Shown here piece after piece: positions 18,811 to 28,419 of a stretch of 64,000 nucleotides of DNA. Position 1 is the first letter of the stretch. Each line of letters begins with the position of its first letter. Under the pieces are notes generated by a model. It was given only the letters and a program-made list of their open reading frames with translations, did not search any database and was not told the origin of the DNA. A program made the position numbers and the translations under genes. The stretch lies in the NCBI GenBank assembly GCA_947479755.1, contig CANKAM010000016.1, positions 1 through 64,000 on the forward strand, read 5' to 3'. Source of the DNA: Bacteroidota bacterium (GTDB taxonomy: Bacteria; Bacteroidota; Bacteroidia; SXHM01).

Positions 18811-19305
18811 TTACAAATTCTGTTCAGTCTTAAATTCCTGCAACTGCGAATAAACCAATTTGCCGTTGAGCCAGTCTGCATCTAAGTTGGCATTATATTT
18901 TTTGTAAAAGTTTATAGCCGGTTCATTCCACTCCAATACCTGCCATTCCAATCTTGGCATCTTCATTTCTTTTGCCAGTTCAATCATTTTTTCAAACAAA
19001 AGAGCTCCTATTCCCTGTCTGCGGTGGCTTTGGGTAACTATGAGGTCTTCGAGAAATATGCAGGGGCCTTTCCACGTTGAATATTTGATGTAATAAAGTG
19101 CCATTCCAACTATTCCGGCTTCATTCTCCGCAACAAAAAACCTAAAAACCGGGTTTTCGCCAAATCCGCTTTTTTCCAATTCTTCGAGAGTAACTTTTAC
19201 TTCCAAAGGAGTTTTTTCGTATTCAGCGAGTTCCTTTATCAGTGATAAGATTGCTGCCAGATCTTCCTTTTTTCCTTGTCTTATTTTTATAGCATTTACT
19301 CCCAT
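18811..19305 (-). CDS. GNAT N-acetyltransferase, diamine (spermidine/spermine) acetyltransferase-like
   Basis: The 164-residue protein is one GNAT domain. The acetyl-CoA pyrophosphate loop is HRRQGIG (residues 94-100). The segments LIKELAEYEK near 21-30, YSTWKGPCIFLEDLIV near 75-90 and WNEPAINFYKKY near the end match the eukaryote-like SSAT (diamine N-acetyltransferase) group closely, so a polyamine or thialysine substrate is likely but unproven. It is the first gene of the run with the M1 aminopeptidase and class V enzyme. It is divergent from the HD-domain gene. Confidence 0.87.
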   Translation of the reverse strand: MGVNAIKIRQGKKEDLAAILSLIKELAEYEKTPLEVKVTLEELEKSGFGENPVFRFFVAENEAGIVGMALYYIKYSTWKGPCIFLEDLIVTQSHRRQGIGALLFEKMIELAKEMKMPRLEWQVLEWNEPAINFYKKYNANLDADWLNGKLVYSQLQEFKTEQNL

Positions 19306-19365
19306 AATCCAGGGCTAAAGTAGGAAATGAAAACCTAAATCATTCTTTGTCGTTAAACCTTCGTT

Positions 19366-19396
19366 TTTGACATTTATCAAAAAAAATGTAGGTTTG
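19366..19396 (+). promoter_or_regulatory. Bacteroidota-type promoter of the HD/USP operon
   Basis: TTTG at 19366-19369 and TAGGTTTG at 19389-19396, 19 bases apart, match the -33 and -7 consensus. The ATG at 19411 follows 14 bases later. Confidence 0.75.
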
Positions 19397-19410
19397 GCAG
19401 AATTAAGGGT

Positions 19411-19998
19411 ATGAACTACGCAACAGCAAAATATTTTATCGTTAAAAAACTTAACGAAGAACTGGCTTCTAATCTTTATTACCATGGCTTTCATCACACA
19501 GTTGATGTATTGAATGCTTCTATTATGATTGCCGAGATTGAGGATGTAAGAGATGATGAGCTTATTTTACTTAAAACCGGGGCACTTTATCACGATTGCG
19601 GTTTTCTGAGAGCCTATAAAAATCATGAAGAGGTGGGCTGTGAAATAGCACGGGAGTCATTACCTGGTTTTGATTACACACCCGAACAGATTGAAATTGT
19701 GTGCGGACTTATTATGGCTACAAAAATTCCGCAAACGCCTAAAACTACGTTAGAACAAATACTTTGTGATGCGGACCTTGATTACTTAGGTCGCGAAGAT
19801 TTTGAGTTCATAGCTTCCTCACTTTTCAGGGAGATGACCGAGAACAATCTGATTGCAAATGAACAGGACTGGAACCGTTTGCAGGTAAAGTTCCTGAACA
19901 ATCATAAATATTTTACATTTTTCTCAAAGCGTTTGCGCGAAGAACCCAAACAAAGGCATCTTGCCGAAATTCAAAAAATAGTTGACACTTATAAATAA
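19411..19998 (+). CDS. HD-domain phosphohydrolase
   Basis: The 195-residue protein is a compact HD-superfamily metal-dependent phosphohydrolase. Ligand candidates are His28/His29 in GFHHT, the His61-Asp62 pair in LYHDCG and Asp120/Asp122 in LCDADLDYLG. The order matches cytoplasmic HD proteins that cleave phosphomonoesters or cyclic nucleotides; the substrate is not predictable. There is no REL/SpoT synthetase or TGS domain, so it is not a full (p)ppGpp enzyme. Its TAA overlaps the ATG of the universal stress gene by one base (TAATG), so the two are translationally coupled and may belong to one stress response. Confidence 0.83.
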   Translation: MNYATAKYFIVKKLNEELASNLYYHGFHHTVDVLNASIMIAEIEDVRDDELILLKTGALYHDCGFLRAYKNHEEVGCEIARESLPGFDYTPEQIEIVCGLIMATKIPQTPKTTLEQILCDADLDYLGREDFEFIASSLFREMTENNLIANEQDWNRLQVKFLNNHKYFTFFSKRLREEPKQRHLAEIQKIVDTYK

Positions 19999-20885
19999 TG
20001 GAAGAGAAAAACAGACAAAACTTAATATTAGTTCCTACTGATTTTACAGATGTTGCAGATTGTGCACTAAGTCACGCAATTGAAATTGCAAAAAAGGGGA
20101 AAGATGAATTATTATTAGTTCACATCGTTACCCCTGATACAAAAGCTAAACTAAAAAAAGACGGGAAAACAATTGCTGCACTTGAAGAGCAGATGCAAAA
20201 GCAATGCGATTCCATTTTTAAACAGCACGGAGTTAATGCAACATTTGAACTTCCTGAGGGAAATATTTTTACCACTATTGGTGACACTGCAAAAAAACGC
20301 GGAGCACGATTATTAGTGATGGGCACACACGGTGTTGTTGGATTGAACCAGAAAGTATTGGGTGCGTGGGCAATCAAGGTTACTACTTCTTCTCCTGTTC
20401 CTGTTGTTATTGTTCAGAAGAAAAATTCTTCTGCTAACGGCTACAAAAAAATTGTGATGCCTATGGACGGCTCAAAAGAAGTTAAACAGAAAGTGTTTCA
20501 TGCAATTTTGATGGCAAAACTTTTTGATGCTGAAGTAAAGATTTATGCCAAATATGAATCGGATGAATTTATTGCCAATCAGGTGAAAAAGAATGTTGGT
20601 TTCGCAAAATCCTTTCTTGCAAAAAACAATATTAAACACACGGAAGAAGCAGGACAAAAAGGCAACTATGTAAAAGAGTTATTGCGCTACTCAGCGGAGG
20701 AAAATGCCGATTTACTTATGATTATGACCGAGAAAGAAGAAGATGTGGTGATTGAATTTATTATCGGTCCAGAGAATGAAAAAATCATTAACAACGAAGC
20801 ACAAATTCCTGTGATGTGCGTTAATCCTGATTTGTCTTATTTCAGAGGAGGAAGTATTTTGGAAGGAAGTATTTTATTTCAGTAA
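19998..20885 (+). CDS. tandem-domain universal stress protein
   Basis: The 295-residue protein has two UspA folds. The first (about residues 8-145) is complete, with LVPTDFTDVADCALSHAIEIA at its start and the ATP-loop-like VMGTHGVVGLNQKVLGAWAIKV near 108-130. The second (about 150-285) is diverged and lacks a clear G-x2-G-x9-G(S/T) nucleotide loop. Such proteins are cytoplasmic and are induced by starvation or energy stress. It is coupled to the HD gene by a one-base overlap. A strong bidirectional terminator follows. Confidence 0.88.
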   Translation: MEEKNRQNLILVPTDFTDVADCALSHAIEIAKKGKDELLLVHIVTPDTKAKLKKDGKTIAALEEQMQKQCDSIFKQHGVNATFELPEGNIFTTIGDTAKKRGARLLVMGTHGVVGLNQKVLGAWAIKVTTSSPVPVVIVQKKNSSANGYKKIVMPMDGSKEVKQKVFHAILMAKLFDAEVKIYAKYESDEFIANQVKKNVGFAKSFLAKNNIKHTEEAGQKGNYVKELLRYSAEENADLLMIMTEKEEDVVIEFIIGPENEKIINNEAQIPVMCVNPDLSYFRGGSILEGSILFQ

Positions 20886-20900
20886 AATCATCAATTTATG

Positions 20901-20938
20901 TAAATAAAAAGGGGCGATAAATCGCCCCTTTTTATTTA
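20901..20938. terminator. bidirectional intrinsic terminator
   Basis: A perfect 18-bp stem (TAAATAAAAAGGGGCGAT and its complement) around AA. The G/C core is flanked by A on the left and T on the right, so it works on both strands. It lies between the convergent universal stress gene and infB. Confidence 0.92.
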
Positions 20939-20953
20939 TATATTCAGTAAAAA

Positions 20954-23641
20954 TTACAACTTCGGTTTTACTTCAACCTGTTTGTATCCCTCAATGATAT
21001 CGCCTACCTTGATGTCGTTGAAATTCTTGATATTCAAACCGCATTCATAACCCGCTTTTACTTCTTTTACATCGTCTTTAAAACGTTTGAGTGAACCAAG
21101 TTCGCCTGTGTAAACCACAATGCCATCTCGGATGATACGCACACTGGTTTGTCTTGAAACCTCACCATCCAGTACCATACAACCGGCAACAGTTCCAACT
21201 TTAGAAATTTTGAAAACATCACGTACTTCAATATTTCCCACAATTTTTTCTTCAAATTCGGGAGCCAACATGCCTTCCATTGCTGCCTTCAACTCGTTGA
21301 TGGCGTCATAGATAATGGAATAAAGACGGATATCAATTTGTTCCTGTTCGGCCAGTTTACGTGCATTCAATGAAGGACGAACCTGGAAACCGATAATGAT
21401 TGCATTGGAAGCAGAAGCCAGCAACACATCTGATTCTGTTACCGCACCTACCGCTTTCATAATAATGTTTACCTGAATTTTATCAGTAGAAAGTTTAATC
21501 AATGAATCTGAAAGAGCTTCAACTGACCCATCCACGTCTCCTTTGATGATTACATTCAGTTCTTTGAAATCACCGATAGCGATACGTCTTCCAATCTCAT
21601 CCAGCGTGATGTGTTTGTGTGTTCTGTAACCTTGCTCGCGTTGCAATTGCAAACGCTTGGTTGCAATGTCTTTTGCTTCGCGCTCATCGTCCATTACGTT
21701 GAAACGGTCACCTGCCTGTGGCGCACCACTTAAACCAAGCATACGCACCGGCATGGAAGGTCCTGCTTCTGAAATGGCACCGCCACGCTCATTGAAAAGT
21801 GCTTTTACTCTTCCGCTGTAACAACCTGCCAAAATAATATCACCAATTCTGAGCGTTCCCGATTCAACCAACATGGTTGAAACATAACCTCTTCCTTTAT
21901 CCAACTCTGACTCTATAATTGTTCCTGTTGCTTTACGTTTCGGATTTGCTTTCAAATCCAGCATCTCAGCTTCCAGCAAAACTTTCTCCAAAAGAGCATC
22001 AATATTTTTTCCCTGTTTGGCAGAAATATCAGCACTCTGGAATTTTCCTCCCCACTCTTCAACCAACAAATTCATGGTGGCTAATTCTTCTTTTATTTTT
22101 TCAGGATTAGCTCCCGGCTTATCAACCTTATTGATTGCAAAGACCATTGGAACTCCTGCAGCCTGTGCGTGATTGATTGCCTCACGTGTTTGCGGCATCA
22201 CGTTATCGTCAGCAGCAACTACAATAATAGCTATGTCAGTTACCTGCGCACCACGGGCACGCATAGCAGTAAACGCTTCGTGACCGGGAGTATCAAGGAA
22301 TGTTAATTTTTTCCCGCTATCAAGTGTAACGCTGTAAGCCCCGATGTGCTGAGTAATACCACCAGCTTCACCGGCAATTACGTTTGCTTTACGGATATAG
22401 TCAAGTAATGAAGTTTTACCATGGTCAACGTGACCCATTACCGTAACAATAGGCGGACGCGCTTCCAAATCTTCGGGCTGATCTTCTACTTCTTTTATAG
22501 CTTCCTGCACTTCGGCACTCACAAATTCAACTTTGTGTCCGAATTCTTCGGCAACAATGTTCAGTGTTTCGGCATCCAAACGCTGGTTGATGGAAACAAA
22601 CAAACCGAGCGACATACATGCTGAGATAATACTGTTGACAGGAACATTCATCAGTTTTGCCAATTCATTTGCCGTAACAAACTCGGTAACTTTAATAACC
22701 TTTCCTTCTGCTGCAATCAGCTCCTGCTCAACCTCAAATTTGTTTCTTACATCATCACGTTTCTCTCTGCGGTATTTTGACGATTTTGATTTTCCTCCCG
22801 AACCACTAAGACGCGCAAGTGTTTCTTTAATCTGCTTCTGAATATCTTCATCCGTAAGTTCAGCTTTAGGCTGTGGTCCGCGCGGGCGGGTCTTATCTGA
22901 TTTATCAACCGTTGCTGGCTCTACATCTTTACGGATGCGTTTGCGTTTTTTCTTGCGATTAGGGTCATTATCGTTTGAAGAAGCGACAGGTTGTTTTTTC
23001 TTCTCTTTTTCTTTCTCAACCGGCAATTCCATTTTACCGAGAACCGTTGCACCTTTCAGTTTTGTGTATTCTGTTTTATGCAGGTTTTCTTCTTTCGGAA
23101 TTTCTTTTACTTCTTCAACAACGGGAGTTTCTTCAACCGCTTCAACAACCGGAGCAACTTCTTCAACCTTCGCTTCTTCTACTACTTCCTCTTTCTTCTT
23201 TGATTTTTTTCCAGGCTTGGTCTTCTGATTCAGCGCATCAAGGTCAATAGTGCCCGTTTGTTTAACTCCTAATTTTTCAGCTTTGGCTTTTATAACTTCT
23301 TCTTCTTTCTTTGCCACCGGAGATTCGGGTTGAACAACTTTTACTTCTTCCGGCTCAGGTGCTTTTTTTACAGGTGCAACAACAACTGGTGCCTCAAAAA
23401 CAACCGGTGCATTTGCATCTTTTTTCAGACGGTTTAATTCTTTCTCTGCTTGCTCTTTCAGCGATTTATCAGCTTGAAATTCTTTAACCAATACGTTGTA
23501 TTGCTCCGAATCGAGTTTAGCGTTGGGATTATTCTCAACAGCAAAGCCTTTTGCTTTAAGAAACTCAAGGATAGTATCCTTACTCTGATTGAGTTCTGTT
23601 GCTACTTTGGCTAATCGCTTTGGAGCCTGGACTTCTGACAT
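20954..23641 (-). CDS. infB: translation initiation factor IF-2
   Basis: The 895-residue GTPase delivers fMet-tRNA to the 30S ribosomal subunit. The N-terminal third is a variable region: a short IF2_N-like helix ([20 protein letters not shown]), then Glu/Lys/Val/Pro-rich low-complexity sequence to about residue 270, then a second IF2_N domain ([14 protein letters not shown]...). The G domain has [16 protein letters not shown] and NKVDKP. Domains II, III and IV follow to the end. It is the last gene of the rimP-nusA-infB operon, the common bacterial order, and stops at a bidirectional terminator. Confidence 0.97.
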   Translation of the reverse strand: MSEVQAPKRLAKVATELNQSKDTILEFLKAKGFAVENNPNAKLDSEQYNVLVKEFQADKSLKEQAEKELNRLKKDANAPVVFEAPVVVAPVKKAPEPEEVKVVQPESPVAKKEEEVIKAKAEKLGVKQTGTIDLDALNQKTKPGKKSKKKEEVVEEAKVEEVAPVVEAVEETPVVEEVKEIPKEENLHKTEYTKLKGATVLGKMELPVEKEKEKKKQPVASSNDNDPNRKKKRKRIRKDVEPATVDKSDKTRPRGPQPKAELTDEDIQKQIKETLARLSGSGGKSKSSKYRREKRDDVRNKFEVEQELIAAEGKVIKVTEFVTANELAKLMNVPVNSIISACMSLGLFVSINQRLDAETLNIVAEEFGHKVEFVSAEVQEAIKEVEDQPEDLEARPPIVTVMGHVDHGKTSLLDYIRKANVIAGEAGGITQHIGAYSVTLDSGKKLTFLDTPGHEAFTAMRARGAQVTDIAIIVVAADDNVMPQTREAINHAQAAGVPMVFAINKVDKPGANPEKIKEELATMNLLVEEWGGKFQSADISAKQGKNIDALLEKVLLEAEMLDLKANPKRKATGTIIESELDKGRGYVSTMLVESGTLRIGDIILAGCYSGRVKALFNERGGAISEAGPSMPVRMLGLSGAPQAGDRFNVMDDEREAKDIATKRLQLQREQGYRTHKHITLDEIGRRIAIGDFKELNVIIKGDVDGSVEALSDSLIKLSTDKIQVNIIMKAVGAVTESDVLLASASNAIIIGFQVRPSLNARKLAEQEQIDIRLYSIIYDAINELKAAMEGMLAPEFEEKIVGNIEVRDVFKISKVGTVAGCMVLDGEVSRQTSVRIIRDGIVVYTGELGSLKRFKDDVKEVKAGYECGLNIKNFNDIKVGDIIEGYKQVEVKPKL

Positions 23642-23703
23642 ATCTATCTGCTAATGTATTTATTTTCTCTTAAAAAAAATTCTGAACGCAAAGAATTAAT
23701 GAT

Positions 23704-24945
23704 TTATTCAAACTCTGATTTCAAAATATTAATAACATCTTTTACTGTTTCTTCTTCAAGGTCGGTACGTTTTACCAGATCTTCAAAACCGATGTCAATT
23801 ACTGATTTCGCTGTATCGCAACCTATTGCTTTCAACTCATCAATAATCCAACCTTCAATTTCGTCTGAAAATTCATCTAAGTCAACGTCTTCAACATCTA
23901 CATCTGTATCGCGGTAAACATCAATTTCGTAGCCTGTAATTTTTCCGGCAAGTTTGATGTTATGTCCACCTTTTCCGATTGCCAAAGAAACCTGGTCTGG
24001 TTTCAAAAACACATCAGCTCTTTTCTTTTCTTCGTCAATGGAGATGCTGGTGATTTTTGCAGGGCTCAATGCACGTTGAATGAAAAGTTGTGTATTGGTA
24101 GTGTAGTTAATCACGTCAATATTTTCGTTTTTCAACTCACGAACAATTCCGTGAATACGTGAACCTTTCATACCTACACATGCTCCAACCGGATCAATAC
24201 GGTCATCATAAGACTCCACAGCAACTTTAGCTCTTTCTCCCGGTACACGGTCAATTTTTTTGATGGTGATAAGCCCGTCAAATACTTCAGGAACCTCTTG
24301 CTCGAATAATCTCTCTAAAAATTTAGGAGAGGTTCTTGAAAGAACAATTGCAGGTTTGTTGTTTCTCATTTCAACTGTTTCAATCACGGCACGCACGCTG
24401 TCACCTTTTTTGAAAAAGTCAGATGGTATTTGCTCAGTTTTGGGAAGTATCATTTCATTGCCTTCGTCATCCAATACCAAAGTTTCTTTTTTCCAAACCT
24501 GATAAACTTCACCTGTAACAATTTCGCTTTCGCGGTCTTTATATTTTTTGAAAATACCTTCGTTTTCCAAATCATCTATTCTGCCTTTCAAATTCTGACG
24601 AAGGGCAAGAACCGCTCTGCGACCAAAATCTGCAAGTATTACAGGCTCTGTAACATCTTCACCAATTTGGAAATCCGCATCAATTTTTATGGCTTCTGAA
24701 TAAGGAATTTCAAGATTTTCCAAATCCAGATCATCATCAGCAACAATCTTACGATTGCGCCAAATCTCCAGGTCACCTTTGTCAACGTTTACAGTGATGT
24801 CAATATTTTCATCGGTGTAATACTTTTTAATGATGGCAGCCCTGAACACTTCCTCCATGATACGCATCATGTTGGTACGGTCAATGTTTTTGCTTTCTTT
24901 AAATTCTGCGAACTGTTCGCTGAGATTAATCTTGTTACTACTCAT
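23704..24945 (-). CDS. nusA: transcription termination/antitermination factor NusA
   Basis: The 413-residue protein has the N-terminal RNA-polymerase-binding domain (residues 1-125), an S1 domain (about 130-200, starting ESEIVTGEVYQVWKKETL), KH1 with GACVGMKGSRIHGIVREL and KH2 with LAIGKGGHNIKLAGKI, then an acidic tail with one helical repeat. It modulates pausing, termination and antitermination. The extra AR2 repeat of E. coli NusA is absent, as expected outside Proteobacteria. It sits 9 bases after rimP and 62 bases before infB in one operon. Confidence 0.96.
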   Translation of the reverse strand: MSSNKINLSEQFAEFKESKNIDRTNMMRIMEEVFRAAIIKKYYTDENIDITVNVDKGDLEIWRNRKIVADDDLDLENLEIPYSEAIKIDADFQIGEDVTEPVILADFGRRAVLALRQNLKGRIDDLENEGIFKKYKDRESEIVTGEVYQVWKKETLVLDDEGNEMILPKTEQIPSDFFKKGDSVRAVIETVEMRNNKPAIVLSRTSPKFLERLFEQEVPEVFDGLITIKKIDRVPGERAKVAVESYDDRIDPVGACVGMKGSRIHGIVRELKNENIDVINYTTNTQLFIQRALSPAKITSISIDEEKKRADVFLKPDQVSLAIGKGGHNIKLAGKITGYEIDVYRDTDVDVEDVDLDEFSDEIEGWIIDELKAIGCDTAKSVIDIGFEDLVKRTDLEEETVKDVINILKSEFE

Positions 24946-24954
24946 TTTGATTTG

Positions 24955-25416
24955 TTATTTAAAAGTTATTTCAAGTTTTGTTTCTTTTATTTCCGGGTAT
25001 TTAAGATTTACTATTTCATTTACTGTTTGCTCTTTGTTCTTCTTTTTGTTTTCGCGGAAAACTTCAAGTGTTATTCCTTCCTCATTTGCAGCAGTCATTT
25101 TCCCTCTGAGCAATCTTCCTTCTTTTAACACCACTCTAACGTTTCGTCCCTGGTGTTTTAAGAACTGGTTCAATACTTTCAGCGGCTCTTCCAATCCGGG
25201 CGAAGAAACCGTTATTTCAAAATCTTCCACATCACGGTTCAACTGGCTTTCAACATAGCGACTTACTTCTGCGCAATCTCCTACATTCAGCTTTGTAGGG
25301 CGATCCAGAGCTATACTAATTCTGTTCCCGCCACTCACTTTCACTTCCACAATAAAAAGCTCGGAGCCTTTTACCTTTTCTTCAACTATTTCTTTTACTC
25401 TTTTTTCGCTTATCAT
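24955..25416 (-). CDS. rimP: ribosome maturation factor RimP
   Basis: The 153-residue protein has the two RimP domains: an N-terminal alpha/beta domain with VEVKVSGGNRISIALDRP and DCAEVSRYVESQLNR, and a C-terminal SH3-like barrel from about residue 90 (GRNVRVVLKEGRLLRGKMT). The pattern VSSPGLEEPL near the domain joint is diagnostic. RimP is needed for 30S subunit maturation. It heads the rimP-nusA-infB operon; its 55-base leader contains a strong hairpin. Confidence 0.94.
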   Translation of the reverse strand: MISEKRVKEIVEEKVKGSELFIVEVKVSGGNRISIALDRPTKLNVGDCAEVSRYVESQLNRDVEDFEITVSSPGLEEPLKVLNQFLKHQGRNVRVVLKEGRLLRGKMTAANEEGITLEVFRENKKKNKEQTVNEIVNLKYPEIKETKLEITFK

Positions 25417-25429
25417 TTCCTACAAATGA

Positions 25430-25452
25430 AGCGGGGACTTTTGGTCCCCGCT
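25430..25452 (-). promoter_or_regulatory. leader hairpin of the rimP-nusA-infB operon
   Basis: AGCGGGGAC and GTCCCCGCT pair perfectly over a 5-base loop. The hairpin lies between the predicted promoter (25477-25506) and the rimP ATG (25416), in the leader RNA. It could also be the terminator of the upstream gene ending at 25515, but only a weak T-run follows it. Confidence 0.75.
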
Positions 25453-25476
25453 GTCTGTTTTCCGTAAAAATCTGCG

Positions 25477-25506
25477 CAAATATACTACACTTTTCGCAAA
25501 AAGCAA
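25477..25506 (-). promoter_or_regulatory. promoter of the rimP-nusA-infB operon
   Basis: On the minus strand TTG (25504-25506) and TATATTTG (25477-25484) are 19 bases apart, matching the -33/-7 pattern. It lies right after the stop codon of the upstream gene. Confidence 0.7.
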
Positions 25507-25514
25507 GTTTTTCT

Positions 25515-27188
25515 TTAGTTCAGTGATACTACTTTCTTGGTAGTAACCTGTCCATCCACTGTTACACTTACCATATAAGTTCCCGGAGCAAGCTCTTCAT
25601 CTTCTGATTTAATTTTCAGCAAATGTTTACCTGCTGACTGAACACTGTTTACAATTGTTTTAACTTTTGAACCTGTGAGATTAAAGAGTTCAACTACAGC
25701 GTGGGCAGTGTTTTTAAGAGTGTAACTGAGGTTGATGTTATCTCTGGAAGGATTTGGATAAACGTCAACATTTGAAACAGGCTTTTCTTTTTCTTCAACT
25801 GAGGTTGGCATTTCAGTTGTATATTGAAAATAGGCAATAAACATTTCCTGCTCAGTTGTAAATCCAAAAGGAATTGTATCGGGACCATTGTTTACCCAAG
25901 TAGATTCAAAGAAAAGTCCATTATCCATATCTACTTCCATTAAAGGTTCATTTGTTAAAACCGGAGGATGTGAATAACTATAATATCCTTGATTGAAAGT
26001 ATAATCTTCATTATAAAAACCTTCATAAAACTGAGCCCCTTTTGAGCTATCCGGATTTGCGTAATACATATCGTAGTCAATACCCCAACTATGAGAATGT
26101 GCCTGGAAAGTCCAGAAATACCAAGTTTCTCCAGGTCTTCTAAAGTGATTTAATAATGTGTAAGGTTGTCCTCCGGTTGGAGGAATATTTAATATAAAAG
26201 GATCAGTACCCCCATATGTAGTAAGACCTGTATGCATTTCTATAGCTCCTGAACCAACGTCCTGAGTATATATATTGTAATATCCTGTTGCAGCAATAAT
26301 TGAATCCTGACTGTAATTAGGTATGTGCAAATTAAGTAGAATAGCTTCCCCAGAATCTTGAAAAATAGCTGTTCCATCAGGCAAATCAATAGTTCTGGAA
26401 AACTGCCAAACACCCATATTTTCTGTATGTTGAAAAATATAAGCTTGGGTTATTAAATCATTTCCATCTCTAGGGGCCGGACCTAAACCTATTACACCAG
26501 CCTCATCAATCCTCCTTAAAACCCAGTGATGTGAAGTTGGCGATATTATCCCTTTCATTTCAGTAATTTCTTTTGCCTCTGTTAGCTTTGGATCATATGG
26601 CTGAAAGAATTCAAATTCTCCTCCGGGCTCCAAAAAGACAGGTCCAAAACGAACCTGATATCCTTCTCTTCCCTCTTCTTGTGGAGTAGGTGGAGCTTGG
26701 ATTTCTGGAATTCCGGGACCATTATAAAAATCAACTATAAGATTTTCATTATAAACATTTCCTGTATCGGGAGCACCCCAAATTATCCATTGACGTATAA
26801 GTTCCTTTTCAACATTGGTAAGTGTATTTACGTTATTGGGCATAGTGTTTCCTTCTCCTGTTTCAAGATCATTATGAACGTCTAATCCACTATTTACCTT
26901 TTTCATCAAAAAACTGTAATAGGGATACCCTGGCGTAACTCTTTTATATCCCTTACCAAGGGCAACAGGGTTAGTTGGATTAACATTTACAAGCCTGTTA
27001 TAAACATCTGCTGTTGTTCCGCTCAGGTTTAAATTTCCTGAAGGCGAGCCTCCGCTATGGCAACCTGCGGTGCATTTGGCTTGAAAAATAGCGTGAACAT
27101 TTTCAAACGTTGATTGTGCAAAAATCTCACTTACTAAAAAGATAGAAAATAATGCTACAGTGAAAACTAAAGTAGATTTCAATTTCAT
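25515..27188 (-). CDS. secreted haem-c-like / copper monooxygenase-like protein with T9SS type-A sorting domain
   Basis: The 557-residue protein has a signal peptide (cut near residue 24). An N-terminal cytochrome-c-like domain follows (residues 28-130), with a CTAGCH haem motif at 39-44 that is CxxxCH, not CxxCH, and a candidate Met ligand in NTMPNNV. The middle (about 150-440) has paired histidines in SPTSHHWVLRR, LNLHIPNY and FQAHSHSWG, resembling the two-domain PHM/DBM copper monooxygenase fold. The last 80 residues are a type-A sorting domain (VDVYPNPSRDNINLSY ... GTYMVSVTVDGQVTTKKVVSL). It is probably exported through T9SS as a surface redox protein; catalysis is unproven. Confidence 0.8.
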   Translation of the reverse strand: MKLKSTLVFTVALFSIFLVSEIFAQSTFENVHAIFQAKCTAGCHSGGSPSGNLNLSGTTADVYNRLVNVNPTNPVALGKGYKRVTPGYPYYSFLMKKVNSGLDVHNDLETGEGNTMPNNVNTLTNVEKELIRQWIIWGAPDTGNVYNENLIVDFYNGPGIPEIQAPPTPQEEGREGYQVRFGPVFLEPGGEFEFFQPYDPKLTEAKEITEMKGIISPTSHHWVLRRIDEAGVIGLGPAPRDGNDLITQAYIFQHTENMGVWQFSRTIDLPDGTAIFQDSGEAILLNLHIPNYSQDSIIAATGYYNIYTQDVGSGAIEMHTGLTTYGGTDPFILNIPPTGGQPYTLLNHFRRPGETWYFWTFQAHSHSWGIDYDMYYANPDSSKGAQFYEGFYNEDYTFNQGYYSYSHPPVLTNEPLMEVDMDNGLFFESTWVNNGPDTIPFGFTTEQEMFIAYFQYTTEMPTSVEEKEKPVSNVDVYPNPSRDNINLSYTLKNTAHAVVELFNLTGSKVKTIVNSVQSAGKHLLKIKSEDEELAPGTYMVSVTVDGQVTTKKVVSLN

Positions 27189-27258
27189 AAAAAAATGGAA
27201 TAAAAGATTAATAATTTAGATATAAAAGACCTAAAAAGGCTGCGAATATAAAAAAATA

Positions 27259-27274
27259 GTTATGCACGCATAAC
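27259..27274. promoter_or_regulatory. candidate operator in the divergent dprA promoter region
   Basis: GTTATGC-AC-GCATAAC is a 7+7 inverted repeat. It lies where the -33 elements of both divergent genes should be: the likely -7 boxes are near 27284-27291 (plus, TACTTTTT) and 27243-27250 (minus, TATATTCG). This suggests binding of a dimeric regulator. Confidence 0.5.
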
Positions 27275-27307
27275 ATTTTTTTATACTTTTTCGGCAAATT
27301 TTAAATT

Positions 27308-28411
27308 ATGTCGGACGACAAGCTATTATTTCAGATTGCAATAACGCTTATTCCGGGTATTGGTGACATTACTGCTAAGAAACTGATTGCTTATTGCGGT
27401 GGTGTTGAAGCTGTCTTCAGCGAAAAGAAAATTCATCTTGAAAAAATACCAGGAATAGGCGCTGCCACTGCAAAACTGATAACCGTTGCCGATGTTTTTG
27501 AGCGTGCTGAAGAGGAAATTAAGTTTATTGAAAAGCATAAAATCAAAACTTATTTTTTCACAGAAAAGGAATATCCCAACCGATTGAAAAACTGCGATGA
27601 TAGTCCAGTCTTAATTTATACCAAAGGCGAATATGATTTCAACTGCGGCAAAATTCTAAGTGTTGTTGGAACACGAAAAGCAACTGATTACGGAAAAGAA
27701 GTTTGCGAAAAAATTATTGAAGACTTAACGTCACTTGATGTAACTATTGCCAGTGGTCTAGCTTACGGAATTGACATTTGCGCACACAAAGCTGCTCTAA
27801 AAAATAATCTTAAAACCATTGCTGTGCTTGGTCACGGACTTGATATTATGTATCCTAGTGTGCATCGCGATACTGCAAAAAAGATAATAGAAAATGGTGT
27901 GTTAGTAACCGATTATCCTTCCAAAACAGAATTCTTTCCAGGAAATTTCCCGGAAAGAAACAGGATTATTGCGGGCATAGCAGATGCTGTGGTGGTGGTG
28001 GAAAGCACCGGCAAAGGCGGCTCATTAATAACCGCAGAAATATCTAATAGTTACAGCCGTGATGTGTTTGCTGTTCCGGGAAGAGTGAGAGACAAATACT
28101 CCGAAGGCTGCAACTGGCTTATCAGTCGCAACAAGGCTGCGCTGGTAACTTCAGCAAAAGAAATTGCTTATATGATGGGCTGGGAAACACAATCCGAAAA
28201 GAAAAAAATAGTTCAGAAACAGTTGTTTGTTGAACTGAGTGCTGATGAAAAAATTCTGGCTGATATACTTTCAGAAAAGGGACAATTGCATATTGATATA
28301 CTTTCTGCTGCTGCAAAAATGAGCATGAGCAAACTAGCTGCAACGTTACTGAATATGGAATTCTCGGGAGTAGTTTCTTCTCTTCCGGGGAAAATTTACA
28401 AACTGAATTAA
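27308..28411 (+). CDS. dprA: DNA-processing protein DprA (Smf)
   Basis: The 367-residue protein loads RecA on incoming single-stranded DNA during natural transformation. An N-terminal helix-hairpin-helix pair (LIPGIGDITAKKLIAYCGG, KIPGIGAATAKLI) is followed by the DprA Rossmann domain. That domain has SGLAYGIDICAHKAAL, VLGHGLDIMYPSVHRD, FPERNRIIAGIADAVVVVES, GGSLITAEIS and VFAVPGR. A C-terminal winged-helix DML1-like domain covers the last 60 residues. It is complete for the family. No other competence genes are in the window. It is divergent from the haem/monooxygenase-like gene, with a palindrome between the two promoters. Confidence 0.95.
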   Translation: MSDDKLLFQIAITLIPGIGDITAKKLIAYCGGVEAVFSEKKIHLEKIPGIGAATAKLITVADVFERAEEEIKFIEKHKIKTYFFTEKEYPNRLKNCDDSPVLIYTKGEYDFNCGKILSVVGTRKATDYGKEVCEKIIEDLTSLDVTIASGLAYGIDICAHKAALKNNLKTIAVLGHGLDIMYPSVHRDTAKKIIENGVLVTDYPSKTEFFPGNFPERNRIIAGIADAVVVVESTGKGGSLITAEISNSYSRDVFAVPGRVRDKYSEGCNWLISRNKAALVTSAKEIAYMMGWETQSEKKKIVQKQLFVELSADEKILADILSEKGQLHIDILSAAAKMSMSKLAATLLNMEFSGVVSSLPGKIYKLN

Positions 28412-28419
28412 CTATTTAT

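Noticed and set aside
22935-23250. Overlapping plus-strand frames opposite the low-complexity part of infB
   Set aside because: They arise because the Glu/Lys/Val/Pro-rich codons of infB leave the other strand free of stops. They show no signal or domain.
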